This document shows, piece after piece, positions 30,901-43,249 of a DNA stretch of 64,000 bases. Every line of letters begins with the position of its first letter. Position 1 is the first letter of the stretch. Where the stretch lies: NCBI GenBank assembly GCA_018398585.1, contig JAGTTD010000003.1, forward strand, positions 7,820,637 to 7,884,636, in the 5' to 3' direction. The notes beneath the pieces are model-generated. The model was given only the letters and a program-made list of their open reading frames with translations, had not been told where the DNA came from and did not search any database. Made by a program: the position numbers and the translations under genes. The stretch comes from Simmondsia chinensis. Lineage: Eukaryota; Streptophyta; Magnoliopsida; Caryophyllales; Simmondsiaceae.

Positions 30901-32900
30901 AGGAAATTCATTAAGTGTTATGGTTCTATTGCCAAACCTTTAACAAAAATCTTGAAGAAGGATGCTTTTGCATGGAATGAGAGGTCTCAGGCTGCATTTG
31001 AAGCTCTTAAATCCGCTATGTGTGCTGCACTAGTGTTGGCCATGCCAAACTTTACCGAGAGCTTTGTTTTGGAGACCGATGCAAGTGGTACTGGTATTAG
31101 GGCTATTCTTTCTCAAAATGGAAGGCCTATTGCTTACTTGAGCCAAGCCCTTAGTCCTAAGCATCAAGCTATGTCGACCTATGAGAAGGAATATCTAGCA
31201 ATTCTCTTAGCCGTGGAAAAATGGAGGCATTACTTGGAGGGTCACAAGTTCATCATTCGAACGGATCACCAAAGCCTCAAGCATCTCCTCGAGCAAAAAA
31301 TTGTGACAAGAATTCAAAAGAAAGGTCTTATGAAGATGCTTGGCCTTGATTATGACATTGAGTATAGAAGAGGTAAGGAGAATGTGGCTGCCGATGTGCT
31401 GTCCAAACAATTTGAGGACGCTGACAGGGGGCATTGCAGTGCCTTATCCGTGGTGGTTCCTTCATGGGTGGAAGAGATATACAAGACATATGAGGGTGAT
31501 TCTTTTGCCCAAGATTGTGTTGCTAAAGCTCTCATGAAAGGTACAGAAAAATGCAGTCCGGATGCTGATATATCTGTGCAGAGGGGTCTGATCAGAAGTA
31601 GTGGCAAGCTATACATTGGTTCAGCTACTGAATTAAGGAATCAGATAATACAAGCCTCTCATGATGCATCTTGGGGAGGCCATGCTGGTGTTGAGGCACG
31701 TATCAAAGGGTTAAAGCGTACTTTACTTGGCCAAGCATGAAAAAAGAAGTGAGTGAGTATGTGAAGGCTTGTGAAGTATGTCAACAAACGAAGTTGGGAG
31801 ATCATCGTTACAAGGGTCTACTTCAACCACTTCCTATTCCGGATGGAGCATGCATTAATATTAGCATGGATTTCATCGAGGGATTGACGAGGTCTAAGGG
31901 CAAGGAGGTTATATGGGTAGTGGCGGATCGTTTCACCAAGTATAGCCATTTCATTGCTCTTGCTCGACCCGTTACCGCTGAAAAATTGGCAAGGATCTTC
32001 CTTGATAACATTTACAAATTACATGGATTGCCTTAATCCATTGTGTTAGATCGAGACAAGATTTTCACAAGCTCATTTTGGAGGGAGTTGTTTAAATTGA
32101 TGGGTACCACATTGGCACTTAGTTCCTCTTATCATTCTCAAACGGATGGCCAAACCGAATGAGTCAACCAATGTGTAGAACAATACCTTTGGAGTATGGT
32201 GTTCTTAAGGCCCAAGGAGTGGAATCATTGGCTTTCTTTGGCGGAGTTTTGGTTCAACACTCACTTCCATACATCAATTGGCATTTCACGTTCCCTAGCT
32301 TTGTATGGCTATCCTCCTCCTTCACCAATGTTGCTGCAACAACCGCGTGGGACTGATTCTGCAGCAATGGATTTAGTGCAGCAGAGGAGACATTTTGTGC
32401 AAGTGCTCAAGGATAATCTCCAACAAGCTCGAGCACGAATGAAATTTTATGCTGACAAAACAAGGGTAGACAAAAACTATGAAGTTGGAGACATGGTCTA
32501 CCTTAAATTACAACCATATATACAGTCTTCTTTGGCTGTCAGGCGAAATGTCAAGCTAAGTTCTCGTTTCTTTGGCCCATACAAAATCTTGGAGAAAGTT
32601 GGCAATGTTGCATATAAGCTTGACTTACCTTTGCATTCAAACATTCACCCGGTGTTCCATGTTTCCCTACTTACAAAGCAGGTCAAGAAAGGGGCTGAAG
32701 TTGCTCGAAAGCCACCTAATGCAGAGTCTAATGGCGTGCTGTTGCTGCAACCTATTGCCGTCAGAGGCCGGAGAACGCTGCAAACTAATCGAGGTGCAGT
32801 GCAAGAAGTCCTAGTGCAATGGAGCAACTTGAATACAAGCTTTGTGACTTGGGAAAATTGCAATTTCTTGAAGAGCCAATTCCCAAATTTTACTTCTTGA
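27997..32900 (+). pseudogene. Ty3 gag-pol polyprotein of the chromovirus, broken
   Basis: A single frame runs from about 27997 through gag. It has a Gln-rich coiled coil at 28150-28300, then a CX2C...GHRC zinc knuckle CFRCNQPYQPGHRC near 29370. Next come protease (IDSGSTYSFVD, about 29625), reverse transcriptase (PFGLTNAPATF; catalytic FFDDI at 30635-30649), RNase H (ETDASGTGI), and the integrase HHCC with CEVCQQTK. The integrase core then shows its two Asp (MDFIEG, DRDKIF) and the Glu at 32157-32159. The C-terminus VLVQWSNLNTSFVTWEN resembles a chromodomain. In-frame stops: TAG 28651, TAA 28780, TAG 30076, TAA 32034 and TGA 32160. A one-base loss near 31715 shifts the frame. All catalytic motifs remain readable, so decay is recent to moderate. 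Confidence 0.9.
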
Positions 32901-32929
32901 GGACAAAAAGTTTCTCAAGAGGGAGGGAA

Positions 32930-33322
32930 TGTTACGAATGGAAGAATTTTAATTGTAATTTCTGGTTGTATCTTCGTTTTTGATTTCCTTTGTCGAGTTG
33001 TAATAATTCAAATGTTAGTTGGGGTCGATTGGGCGCCAAAGCGGGGTCGGTTGGTCTAATCTGGCGGCTGTGCTGTTGTTTGACGCCAAAATATCTTTTG
33101 AGTCGGTTATTTTAGTTGGTTAGATTCAATGTTCTAATTTTTGTATAAATAGGCTCTTAAGCTTGTAATTCATCGTTGAATGAATAGAAATCAAAATTCC
33201 TTTTGGAATTTCTCTCCCTTTTCTCATCTCTTTCTCTATTTCTCATCCCCTTTCACTTCTCTTATCATCTTAACTCTTTTTTCTACAAGGTTAGACTTTT
33301 AATTTCGAATTGGAAGCTAACA
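32930..33322 (+). repeat. 3' LTR of the chromovirus
   Basis: 393 bp, TGTTACGAATGG...AAGCTAACA, closely matching the 5' LTR apart from small deletions. Confidence 0.92.
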
Positions 33323-33327
33323 GTAAC

Positions 33328-33734
33328 CTAAAGTAGGGACCACTAATGGGACCCAATCCCTTAGCTTGGATCAAAAGTATATTAAGGAGTCTACAATAAT
33401 GATAATCAAAATGTTGGAGTAGGGATCACCTTCTCCAAGTTCTATGTGCTTCCTAAAAGGTTTTGTAGGAGAGGAAATGAAAGGAATGAAATGGAAGCAC
33501 ATTTCATATGCTATTTTAATTATAGCAATCTTACATGATAATAAAAAATTTTGGACCCGCACATGTACTATGTACAAACATTGTAAAAAGGGACAAATAT
33601 CACATGTACTTCAACTGTTAATTATTTTTGTCAAGGTAATGATGACAATATATTCCTTGAACCAGATTATTGGACCTAAAATAATATAAGAATTAAATTA
33701 TCATGACAATAAATAGTAGCAGCATTAGCCTAAT
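33328..33734. other. no gene recognised
   Basis: AT-rich sequence with short overlapping open frames on both strands (33371-33577 and 33444-33689). Neither has a recognisable domain. Confidence 0.45.
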
Positions 33735-33855
33735 GTCTCAAAAAGCCTCCTACCAAGGCAGGGTTTGGGAAAAATAAGATGTACACAGTCGTACCCCTGC
33801 AGGGTGCTATCCTATAGAGAAGCTGTTTTCGAGTGGTGCCCAACCCTAAGAAGAA
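33735..33855 (-). mobile_element. degenerate SINE/RTE 3'-body remnant (copy S2)
   Basis: On the minus strand the blocks gggcacc-like, aacagcttctct, gcagggg and gactgtgtacatctt match the body shared by the SINEs and the RTE 3' end, with many changes. No 5S head is seen. It could be an old 5'-truncated SINE or RTE copy. No TSD was found. Confidence 0.55.
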
Positions 33856-34230
33856 AATAAGCGACAATGTTTATAAATTCAAATTAAAAGGCTCCCCGCT
33901 TGGATTCCTTTAGAGTCTCCTTTTCCCAACAATTTTAGGATATTGATTGGGAGAAACATCATTGATGCTATTAATGAGGTTCTTTTTTTTTTCATGGAAA
34001 ATTTTTAGTTGAAGTTAACCACACTTTTGTAACTCTCATCCCCAAGCTAGACACGCTGAGTTTGAGTTGAAATAGCTAGGTCTATGCTTGCCATTTCCTG
34101 TCTTATTTTTGTTGATAGTAGTCTACTATTTTACAGCATGACATTTGAAGCTTGTTAGGATCTTAAGACCCTATTGGATCGATATAATAATTAAATTGAT
34201 ATAATATATTGGAGAAGTGTAGGATAATAC
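33856..34230. other. no gene recognised
   Basis: Intergenic sequence between the SINE remnant and the copia element, with nothing supportable. Confidence 0.45.
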
Positions 34231-34355
34231 AGTTAGCATTAGCTTATATTTCAGTACATATTGTCTATATATTTTACCTTTATATCCCCTATAGTTATAT
34301 ATATATATATATATAGATAAAGAAGCATCCCATTATGTAGGTTGCCATTCTTTCA
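34231..34355 (+). repeat. 5' LTR of copia D
   Basis: 125 bp. The start has mutated from TG to AG (agttagcatt versus tgttagtatt). A (TA)10-like run occurs at about 34294-34314. Confidence 0.8.
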
Positions 34356-34597
34356 TGGTCTAAGAGCCAAAAATACTCTAATTTTAATTCTTCTCTCCCC
34401 TCTCTCGCCCGCCCCTGCGTAACCCTATTTGCTTTTTTTTTTTGTTCTCACTGCTGCTCTGCTTCTCTCTGCAACAAGTAATCCCTCTCGTCTCTCTTCC
34501 CTTTGATTTTTACTGTTCTCTCTGCTAATTCTAATTAATTATCAATTACAATTCCCTAATTTCAACAACAATTCCCTAATTTCTCATCTCTCTTGCC

Positions 34598-35770
34598 ATG
34601 GATGATACTACTAATTCGATATCTGATGTTCCACAATCCATGACTACTCATGTGCTACCTCCATCCCCTTTCGGTGTATCTAATTGGCTACTCCCTCCTC
34701 ATTCATTATATGGGATCGCCTTTTTATTTTTTCATACATAGGATATGATATTGATGGCCACTTGGATGGATCTTCTCCTTGTCCTAGCAATGATTATCCG
34801 AACTATAAGCATTGGGTACATATTGATAATTTGGTTTTCTCTTGGCTTTTTTCTACTGTTTCCTCGGACATTGCCAATACAGTTATATCTCCGGCAATTT
34901 CTCTTACTGCAGCCTGGGCTTATAATGCTATTAAGATACTATTTCATGATCATAATCAAGCATGAAAGTTACAATATAAGAAGAAATTATCAAATTTAAA
35001 AAGAGGGACACATTATTAACGTCGGCTTATTTGCAACGGGTTAGAACTATATGTGATTATCTCACTTTTGTTGGTTCTACTATTTCTGATGAGGATATTG
35101 TTTTGGTTGCACCGAATGGTCTCAGATCTGATAAGGAATATGCATATATGTCATCAAATCTTACCACTAGACGTCCTTTTCCTGACTTTGCTGAGGTCAG
35201 ATCATTGCTTTTAATCGAAGAAAATCACATAGAAGAGGACAAATTGGCTAGTAATCACACTATGTTAGTCGTTGACTCCGGATCCACCGGATTTGCGCTA
35301 GCGAACGATGGGGCCTTTGCTTGTACTGTTGCTGATCAGTAACAAGTGGTTGGTCAAACGCAAGCTGTTGCGGTTAATCATGCTCCGTGTATAGGATATG
35401 GTTGGACAGGATATGGTTCGCAAGGAAGGGGTGGACATGGACATTTTGGTAGAGGTGGCCGTGGTCGTGCTAATGGTTGCGGTCGTGGCAACGATTGTGG
35501 TTGTGGCTACTATTATGGTGGATATGGATATGGTTCTTATGGCAATAATCAGATGTCCAATTTTGGGCCATCCCCATCACCTTAGTATGGTTATAATAGA
35601 GGACCTCCTCACTATGGATATTGGGCTGGACCACAATATCACTATGGCACCATCATATGGTCGTCTGCAGTCACACGGCCCATCATATCTTCAGTCCATT
35701 TTGGGACCTCATCCAGGTAGCACTAATACCTTTTCCTCTAATTCTAAAAATTTGCCTCTTATGATCATGC
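34598..35770 (+). pseudogene. copia D gag with Gly/Arg-rich tail, broken
   Basis: An ATG at 34598 opens MDDTTNSISDVPQSM. After a frameshift the capsid region reads PNYKHWVHIDNLVFSWLFST and later DLTTRRPFPDFAEVRSLL-like blocks (35031-35342). The C-terminal part, 35395-35560, is a glycine/arginine/tyrosine-rich stretch (GSQGRGGHGHFGRGGRGR) where many copia gags have a CCHC zinc knuckle. No CX2CX4HX4C motif is present. Stops at several points. Confidence 0.75.
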
Positions 35771-35834
35771 CTTAACTAGTCTTTTGTCTCAAGTTGTGTC
35801 CCAATCTTAGGCTACTTATACCTCACCTGTTTTA

Positions 35835-36003
35835 GACCCCAGTTGGGTAGTTGATGGTGGAGCCTCATCTCACATGACTTATAATCTAGGTATCTTCACA
35901 TTGCTCTCTCCTTATCTCGGTTGTGATTTTGTTCAAGTAGGAAACGATGCTTACCTTAAAATAACAGGGATTGACACATGTCATATTAAGCATTTCTCTA
36001 GTG

Positions 36004-36034
<31 letters not shown>

Positions 36035-39000
36035 TAAACATAATGTTCTTCTTGTTCCTCACCTTACTAAAAGCCTCTTATCTGTTCGTTAATTCATTCT
36101 TGATAACAAGTGTCTTCTTGAGTTTATTTCTTCTAGTTTTTCAATCAAGGTCCCTAAGATGAGTCAAGGAATTATCAAGTGCCGTAATTCGGATCCTCTA
36201 TACACCATCCCTGCATGCCAACCGAGGGTCTCTTTTTCTGCTGATTGAGTCGCATCCAGCATCTAACACCGTCGTCTTGGACATCCGAGGTCATCCTCAT
36301 TAGCTTCTTTAGTCAAAAACAATGTTATTTCCATGTCTTCTTTGAACTTAGACTTTGCTTTGTTTCACGCTTGTCAATTAGGCAAGCATACCAGGTTGCC
36401 TTTTTATTCCTCTGTTATTTGTACTAATAAACTTTTTCAATTGATTTATTTTGATCTTTGGACATCTCCTGTTTTTAGTTTTAGTGGTTATAAGTATTAT
36501 ATACTTTTCTTATATGATTTTTTGCATTATGTTTGGGTATATCCTATTGTGGCAAAATCTGATGTGTTTGATATCTTCCTTAAGTTTCATGTGTATATTC
36601 TTATTCAGTTTGATATAGAGATAAAGCAGTTTCAGTGTGATAATGGTTGTGAATATATGAATACCATTTTTGATGATCATTTTGTGGCTCGGGGCATTCA
36701 TTGCCAAGCCTCGTGCCCTCACACTTCGCAGCAAAATGGTAAGGCAGAACGAATGCATCGTACCTTGGGTAATATGTTCAGAACTCTTTTATTTGAAGCA
36801 TCGATGTCTCCTGAGTTTTGGGTAGAAGCTCTACATGTAGCAGTGCATAATGTTAACATTTTGCCATCTAGTGCTATTAAAGGCCACACACCTCATCAGA
36901 TGTTGTGTGGTTCAAAGCCCACATATGATCACCTATGTATTTTTGGTTGTGCGTGCTATCCGAATTTGTCGGCTATTGCAACAAACAAGCTCTCTCCGTG
37001 ATCTACTCGTTATGAGTTTCTTGGATATCCTAGTAATCATAAAGGGTATCGATGTTTGGATCTTGCTACTCACAAACCGATTATTTCACGGCATTTTGTT
37101 TTTGATGAATCTTGGTTCCTGTTTAGTATGTTTGGTCCAGTCACTAACAAAGCATTATCAGATTTATCTCTCGCTTTTCCTTCGGTGTTAGACGCAGTTC
37201 CTAATGGTTTTTATTGCCCAATGTCCACATCGAATCCCACGCAACCACCAACCCGATCAGTTCTCACCAGCAGCATTCTCACTCGTTGCCCGCTACAGCC
37301 ATGGTCTGTCCTCACCAGCAACATTCAGCCCCTGCAGACCCAACACTTGCTTGTTCGGGACATCCCATTATTACTTGAACTAAAGCCGGTATTTTTAAGC
37401 CCAAAACCATTTCTTCTAAGCCACTAATGTTTCTTTGTGTATCAATACTGTTCCTACTTCCTATAGACAGGCACTATGCGACCTAGATTTGGGCCAAGCT
37501 ATGGAAGATGAATTGGAGGCTCTTATGAGAAATTAAACTTGGGATCTCATTCCAACACTGAATGATGCAAATGTTGTGGGATCGAAGTGGGCGTAGACGC
37601 AGAAACCGGATGGTACACTTGATAGGTATAAGGCAAGGTTGGTTGCTCAGGGCTTTACTCTATAGTATGGTATTAATTTTGATGAGACCTTCAATTCAGT
37701 GATCAATCCTGTTACAGTTCGCACCGTTCTCTCTCTTGCTGTTTCCTGATGTTGGCCAATTCATCAGCTTGATGTCAAAAATGCATTTCTAAATGGACAT
37801 CTTTCTGAGGACGTTTATATGCTTCAACCGCCTGGTTTTATGGATTCAATTTATCATGATTTCGTGTGCAAACTTAATCGTGCTCTCTATGGCTTAAAGC
37901 AGGCTCCTTATGTTTGGTATCAGCGTTTTGCCTCTTTTATTTTCTCTCTCGGTTTTCAAGGAAGTAAATCTAATCCTTCTATGTTTGTTTTATCTTGGGA
38001 GCATGACATGGCTATACTTTTAGCGTATGTTGATGATATTATTCTTACAGCTTCATCCTCAGTGCTACTTTATACTTTATTCTCTTGGTTATAGATCGAG
38101 TTTACTATGACTGATCTCGGGGAGTTAAATTATTTTCTTGCCATCTCAGTTTCTTGTAGTCCGACAGGTCTTTTTTTTTATCTCAGGCCAAGTATGCGCA
38201 TGATATTTTAGCTCGGAGTCATCTCGAGAACATTAATCCCACTGTTACACCTAGGGATGGCAATGGGCAGGATAAAATCCGCTACCCGGGGGTACTCGCC
38301 CCGTTTGGGGAGGGTACGGGTATAAGTGGGGCGGGTAGTGGGTACGGATTCGGTATACCCGCCCCGTACCCGTCATGGGTATGGGGCGGGTACGGGTATA
38401 GTTTTGTACCCGCCCCGCCCCGCTCCATACACGCCCTGCTCCACCTCATACCCACCATACCCACTTTATTTTATACATAATTAACCTTTAAATTAAAAAA
38501 ATACGTGTTTAAATTCAATAACCCAAATTGTTTATCAATGTTATCAAAAAATATAATTGATTTTTAAAAGTAGTATTAAATAACTAATATGACCCAGTAT
38601 AGATAATTATTTTCTGTGCACATTAGAGAGGGTACGGGGCGGGTAATGCATACCCGTTGGATACCCGCAGGTAATGGGGCGGGTACGAGTATGAGTTTGT
38701 ATCTGCCGGGACGGGTACGGGTATCCACTTCATACCCGTGGCGGGTAATGGAGTGGGTATAGGTATAGGATTTGGGCGGCGGGTACGGGTATGGAGGAGA
38801 CACCCCCCGTACCTGTCCCGCCCCATTGCCATCCCTAGTTACACCTATTGATTCAACTGCTAAGCTATCAGCTCATGATGGTGCTCCTATTTCAGATCCT
38901 ACTTTATATCGCAGCATTATTGTTGCTCTTCATTATCTCACATTTACTTAGCCTGATATCTCCTTTGCAGCTCAGCAGGCGTGTCTCTTTCTACATGATC

Positions 39001-39460
39001 CACATGGACTCACTATTTCTACCTCTCGTGTGGATCAATTAAGTGCTGATTTGGATGCTAATTGGGGTGGATGTCCTGATTCTCTGCGCTTTATTTTAGG
39101 TATTGTTTTCTTTTAGGAGATAATGTGATCTCTTGGTCTTCCAACAGAGACCACACTGTTTCTCGTTCCAGTGCAGAGGCGGAATATCGAGTTGTTTCAA
39201 ATGCTGTGGCTGAATGTTGCTGGGTGCGAAACCTATTGTCTGAGTTACATGTTCAATTGCCTAAAGTTACACGTGCGTATTGTGAAAATATATTTGTTAC
39301 CTCTCCGCAAATCCTATGCAACATGTTCGTACTAAGCGCATAGAGCAAGATATTCATTTTTTGTGGAAACATGTCCAGTTGGGTCAAGTCCATGTTCTTC
39401 ACATTCTTTCCGCTTTACAATTGGCTGATAAATTTACAGAAGTCTTCCTGAGCACTGTTC
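35835..39460 (+). pseudogene. copia D pol: protease, integrase, RT, RNase H; broken and interrupted
   Basis: Protease begins near 35840 with SWVVDGGASSHM. The integrase core lies at 36430-37000, with QCDNGCEYMN and the QQNGKAERMHR block holding the catalytic Glu. RT spans about 37480-38160 (QLDVKNAFLNG, LYGLKQAP, catalytic YVDDI at 38027-38041). RNase H follows from about 39060 (SSAEAEYR near 39170). A (TG)n(T)n run at 36001-36034 lies in the protease-integrase linker. More than ten stops or shifts occur, and a 586-bp hAT-type element splits the region at 38252-38837. The order integrase before RT identifies Ty1/copia. Confidence 0.88.
38252..38837. mobile_element. non-autonomous hAT-type transposon, 586 bp
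   Basis: The terminal inverted repeats are TAGGGATGGCAATGGG on the left and its complement on the right, with the 8-bp TSD gttacacc at 38244-38251 and 38838-38845. Subterminal zones consist of many gggtacgggtat-type units in both orientations around an AT-rich centre. The 8-bp TSD and TIR fit hAT. It has no transposase. Open frames on the minus strand are repeats of the subterminal unit. Confidence 0.93.
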
Positions 39461-39512
39461 TTAGATTTTAGGTCCTTGTGTTTGTTCCACTCCCGCTTTG
39501 ACCGAGGGAGAG

Positions 39513-39581
39513 TGTTAGTATTATTTTATATTTCAGTATATATTGTCTATATATTTCACCTTTATATCCCTTGTAGTTATC

Positions 39582-39615
<34 letters not shown>

Positions 39616-39641
39616 ATATTGTGTGGGTTGTCATTCTTTCA
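39513..39641 (+). repeat. 3' LTR of copia D
   Basis: 129 bp, TGTTAGTATT...CATTCTTTCA, with a longer TA run than the 5' copy. Confidence 0.85.
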
Positions 39642-39911
39642 AGTACAATGTAAATAGCCTAAAAATAAAACAAGATAAGGAAAATCTACATATAAGTATG
39701 TTTTAGCTTATGTTAACATATAAATAAACCTCACATACTAATTCTATCAGTCAAGTTTTGAGTCCATTATTTAAAAAAAGAGTGGGACAAGGAAATAATT
39801 TCTTTCACTAGTTGAGCCGAATTTCATCAAAGTGTATTTAGAATTAATTGATTACTTTAACGTGCTCTTATTTTCAATTTTACAGATTTGGATAAAGGGG
39901 CAGAAGCAACT
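39642..39911. other. no gene recognised
   Basis: Short spacer between copia D and the Athila-like element, with AT-rich sequence only. Confidence 0.45.
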
Positions 39912-40784
39912 TAATGTGGTTTTAAAGTGCGTAAAGAAAACTGTGTACATACAAGCGTATGAGTTCGTCGAAGCTAAGTTGGCTATACGGGTGTCGTGTC
40001 CACAGGGAATCGAAATAAAGTTAGATTCAATAGTTATCGAGCAATTAAAATCAGGTTTTTTGTTTGAAACTTGTGGTTAACTAAATTAGCGAAATGGAAA
40101 ACTAAATTAAATTGTCCATTAATCAGGGATAATTTAAGGTATGAATTCAGGTTAGCCTAACCCAGGTCCTTTTATTACATTTTATCACAATAATGACTTT
40201 AAAAGTTTTGGCTGTAAGCTCCAAAACCTAGATTAATATTAAACTAGGGCATAGGGTCTTATCACTCTAGGAGTAGCATGAATTATCTTAATTGATGTTG
40301 ATGCGACTCTCACTTTAATTACCAGTACTTTGACCAATTACGCTTTGGCCTTCAAGAAAAGCTCGGTTTCTCTTGGTAGCTCGGGGAAAGAGGAGAAGAG
40401 AAAAATAGGCAAAAATTTCCAAAAACTTAGGTCTCCTTCTCTATTTAAAGGAGCGACATGTCCTAACGGCATGCTGCCTCCTTCCCTTATAGCTTTGCTG
40501 GGCACCGGCCCAGCTAGGGCTGCAATATATATATACACACGTAAAATTACTTGTTTTAAATAGACTGAATTTAACCCGATGGGTTCTTTTTCCACACTTG
40601 GTTGGGATTCTAAATTTAGTCTTCGAATTTGTCCATTTGAGCCCTCTTTTCACTATTTTTCAAGATGTCCTTGCTCTGACGCTTTCCAAACCTAAATACA
40701 CATAAATTATACAATACCATACATGTAATAGCCGAAAATATTGTACGAATGTATTATAAAACATATAAAATACGAGATATATCA
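39912..40784 (-). repeat. 3' LTR of Athila-like element E (left copy)
   Basis: 873 bp, start TAATGTGGTTTTAAAG (TG mutated), end GATATATCA. An internal deletion relative to the right copy lies around 40290. Confidence 0.75.
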
Positions 40785-42420
40785 CATCCCCAAACCTAAA
40801 CCTGGCTTGTCCTCAAGCAAGACCTGATTCAAACTAGCTGAAAATTTTCTAGCTAGAGTCTTTGCCATTTAAGGTTGTTTACTAGTAAGTAAGTTTAAAA
40901 TTTTCTCCCTCTATCCTATTGCAAACTTTGTATATCTAGTATGATTAGTGGATATAATTAAAGGGATGAGTATCTCTGACAAATTACCCCTAAACAGAAT
41001 AGGAATCTCAAGTCTTTTCTTCTCTCTCTTTTTTTTCCCTTTCTTCCTTCCCTTTTTCTTTCTTTTATTTTGTTTTTTTTTGAAGTAACTTATGGTTAGG
41101 TGTGTCTGCCTAAGAACCATGTAACGAGTTTTTGGTTGGTGACCCCCAATCTAGTTGGCTCAAGGCACCGAGCGAAGAGCACTCTTTGGACCTAATGGCT
41201 TGAACCTAAGCAGTTACTAGCACATACCTTAGAAAAATATCTCACTCAAATTAGGCATTGATGCTTATCAAGGTGACTTACAGAAGTTGACTCTTCTTAA
41301 GCTTTTCCTGTGGCTCATGTAGCGAGCTTTCGACCGACAGCTCCCTATCCAGTTAGCTTAAGGTAGCAAGTGAAAACACCCCTACGGGCTGACTTGGTCG
41401 AGACACAAGGGCTACTAGAACCAATAAGCCACCGGCATTTACCTGATTAAAACAGGCATTGGTACCTCAATAATTTTTTTTGTCTTTTCCTTTTTTTTTT
41501 TTTTTAGAATGAGTTCAAGAGGATATAGACTAGTGAGTTCAACACTATTAAGAGTAAAGTTCTTGGTTCTAATTCCTAAATTTATTCCTGCTGATACAAC
41601 TTAATATGTGAAGTTTGTGCAAGATTGAGAGGGAACGAATTAAACTCTAAACCCAGTTTAAAGACAAAAATAGTGAAAACAACAGTAGAATCTAGGAATA
41701 ACCACATTACATAAAGTTTAAAATTTTTCTTGATACTTCTCAAATTTTAACTCAATATAATTCACACCAGTTCACAGGCAAAAGTTTAACTAATTTAAAT
41801 TAAATAAAGCTAAAAAGACAAGTAAAAGTTCAAACTACTCATGGCATTCCCAAACCCAAACCTTGCATTGTCCTCAATGAAACAAATGTGGAAATAAATG
41901 AAGGCAAGGGAAGGAAAGAGACAACCCGAGTAGTCGAGTATATTTATCCAAATAGTTGGCAAGGCTTGGTGTGGCGAAAGGCGTCCCAAAACGGCAGACG
42001 AAGAAACTTAGCTACAAAAATAAGACAAACAAAGATAGACAAAGCAAGCAAACTTGTTAAAATCGTTAGAAAAAATTTATATTCTAAGTACTCATTACAG
42101 TGGAGAAACAAAATAATCAAGTGGGTTGGGAAAAAAACAAAGAGTCATGAAAATTAATGGGAGGTCAATCCAAAATAAATTCGACCTAAACTATGGAACT
42201 AAGGAAAAAAGGCTGGGCTACCTCTCAGGAGTGCTAAGTTTAATATCTTCAGCCAGACGCGGCATAGAGCTATCAGTTATACAAAATTTGAGGCGATGTC
42301 CTAGAAGTGAAACATGTAAAGATCGTGAGGACAGTCCCCTAACCCAACAGTGTTCTTAGTCCAGTGGTCATTCAAGGTGAGAACTCGGCCAACATTTGGG
42401 TCTTAAATTTCTATCCTATC
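40785..42420 (-). other. non-coding 3' part of element E
   Basis: Between the protease remnant and the polypurine tract lies 1.6 kb with no pol motif. It contains T-rich runs near 41027-41080 and 41475-41506 and a repeated phrase (ctagttggctcaaggcaccgagc and a diverged second copy near 41355). RT-integrase sequence must have been deleted or replaced. Confidence 0.6.
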
Positions 42421-43060
42421 CTACTTAGGTGGTGACTTATCAATTAACGAACAATTATTGACACAAATATGGGCATTACTCCAATCAGTACTTTTAATAG
42501 AATTAGATGCACCCAACTTGACCGAAGGGTCAATATCATCAACCCTGTAACACTCTAACTCATCCTTAGTCTCAGGGTGCTGAGCAATATACGAGACATT
42601 CAATTTTCCCTTGAGGTTTCTGAAAGAAACCTCTAACACTCCTATCCTACAATGAATCGTAGTGTTTGCTGTTGCTAAGAACAGTTGACCTAAAGTGACA
42701 GGAGTGTTGTTCTTTCACCTAGTGGTAGGCTCCACAACTAAAATAATGAAATCAACTTGGAAGACAAACCTGTCCATTTTGACAAATACATCTTCCAAAC
42801 CCTCGCGAGGTATACGCTCTGACCTATCAGCCAACTGAAGTGTAACACTAGTTAGCTTAAGATTTCCTATACCCAATTCCTGAAAAACCGAGTAAGGGAT
42901 GAGGTTTATATTTGCTCCTAGACCTAAAAGGGCTCAACTGGTGTAAGTCACCCTAATGACACATGGGAGCATGAAGGCCCCAAGATCTCTAAACTTGGGC
43001 GGGGAGCTCGATGCCAGAATACTACTCACTTTTTCAGGGAATCGAACCTTCTTTGGAGTG
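42421..43060 (-). pseudogene. Athila-type protease-region fragment
   Basis: The minus strand gives LGAFMLPC, the GLEDVFVKMDRFVFQVDFII block and LATANTTIHCRIGVLEVSF, the aspartic-protease region that follows Athila gag. The segment ends at 42421 with no continuation into RT. The canonical Asp-Ser-Gly is not visible. It is interrupted by stops. Confidence 0.65.
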
Positions 43061-43249
43061 TGTGCCTATGCGTGCTTCTTCTTAAGATAGAGGTCCTTAT
43101 GGAACTTAGCATACATAGGAATGTGTTTGATAGCATTAATCAATTGCAAGTCAATTTTCACATCCTTTTAAGCTCAGTCCTCTTTGGGTCGTCCTTTTCC
43201 TTTGGTCCTAAAAGGGCCAAAGAGGAACAACGGGTTCCTAAACCCTATC

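Larger units (their letters stand above)
27557..33322 (+). mobile_element. Ty3/Gypsy chromovirus (Reina-like), structurally complete
   Basis: The 5766-bp element has TSD gtaac (27552-27556 and 33323-33327) and LTRs 27557-27958 and 32930-33322. The primer-binding site TGGTATCACAGC (one base off tRNA-iMet) lies at 27961, and the polypurine tract aagagggagggaa precedes the 3' LTR. Gag-pol order is Ty3-like: gag, protease, RT, RNase H, integrase, with a chromodomain-like end. Placement in the Reina group is my inference from RT and C-terminal resemblance. The coding region is broken by several stops and one frameshift, so this copy is not autonomous now. Confidence 0.92.
34231..39641 (+). mobile_element. 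Ty1/copia retrotransposon ("D") with very short LTRs
   Basis: LTRs 34231-34355 (125 bp) and 39513-39641 (129 bp) match, including an internal (TA)n run, and both end ccattctttca/tcattctttca. Flanks are aatac and agtac, a one-mismatch TSD. The primer-binding site is a mutated tRNA-iMet site (tggtctaagagcc at 34356), and the purine tract cgagggagag precedes the 3' LTR. The copia order gag, protease, integrase, RT, RNase H is readable, with many stops. A hAT-type element is inserted between RT and RNase H. Confidence 0.88.

Noticed and set aside
38282..38832. Pro/Tyr/Thr-rich minus-strand frames
   Set aside because: They translate the gggtacgggtat subterminal repeats of the hAT-type element.
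41888..42359. Lys-rich plus-strand frames
   Set aside because: They are antisense to the Athila-like element's non-coding 3' region, with no start context or domain.
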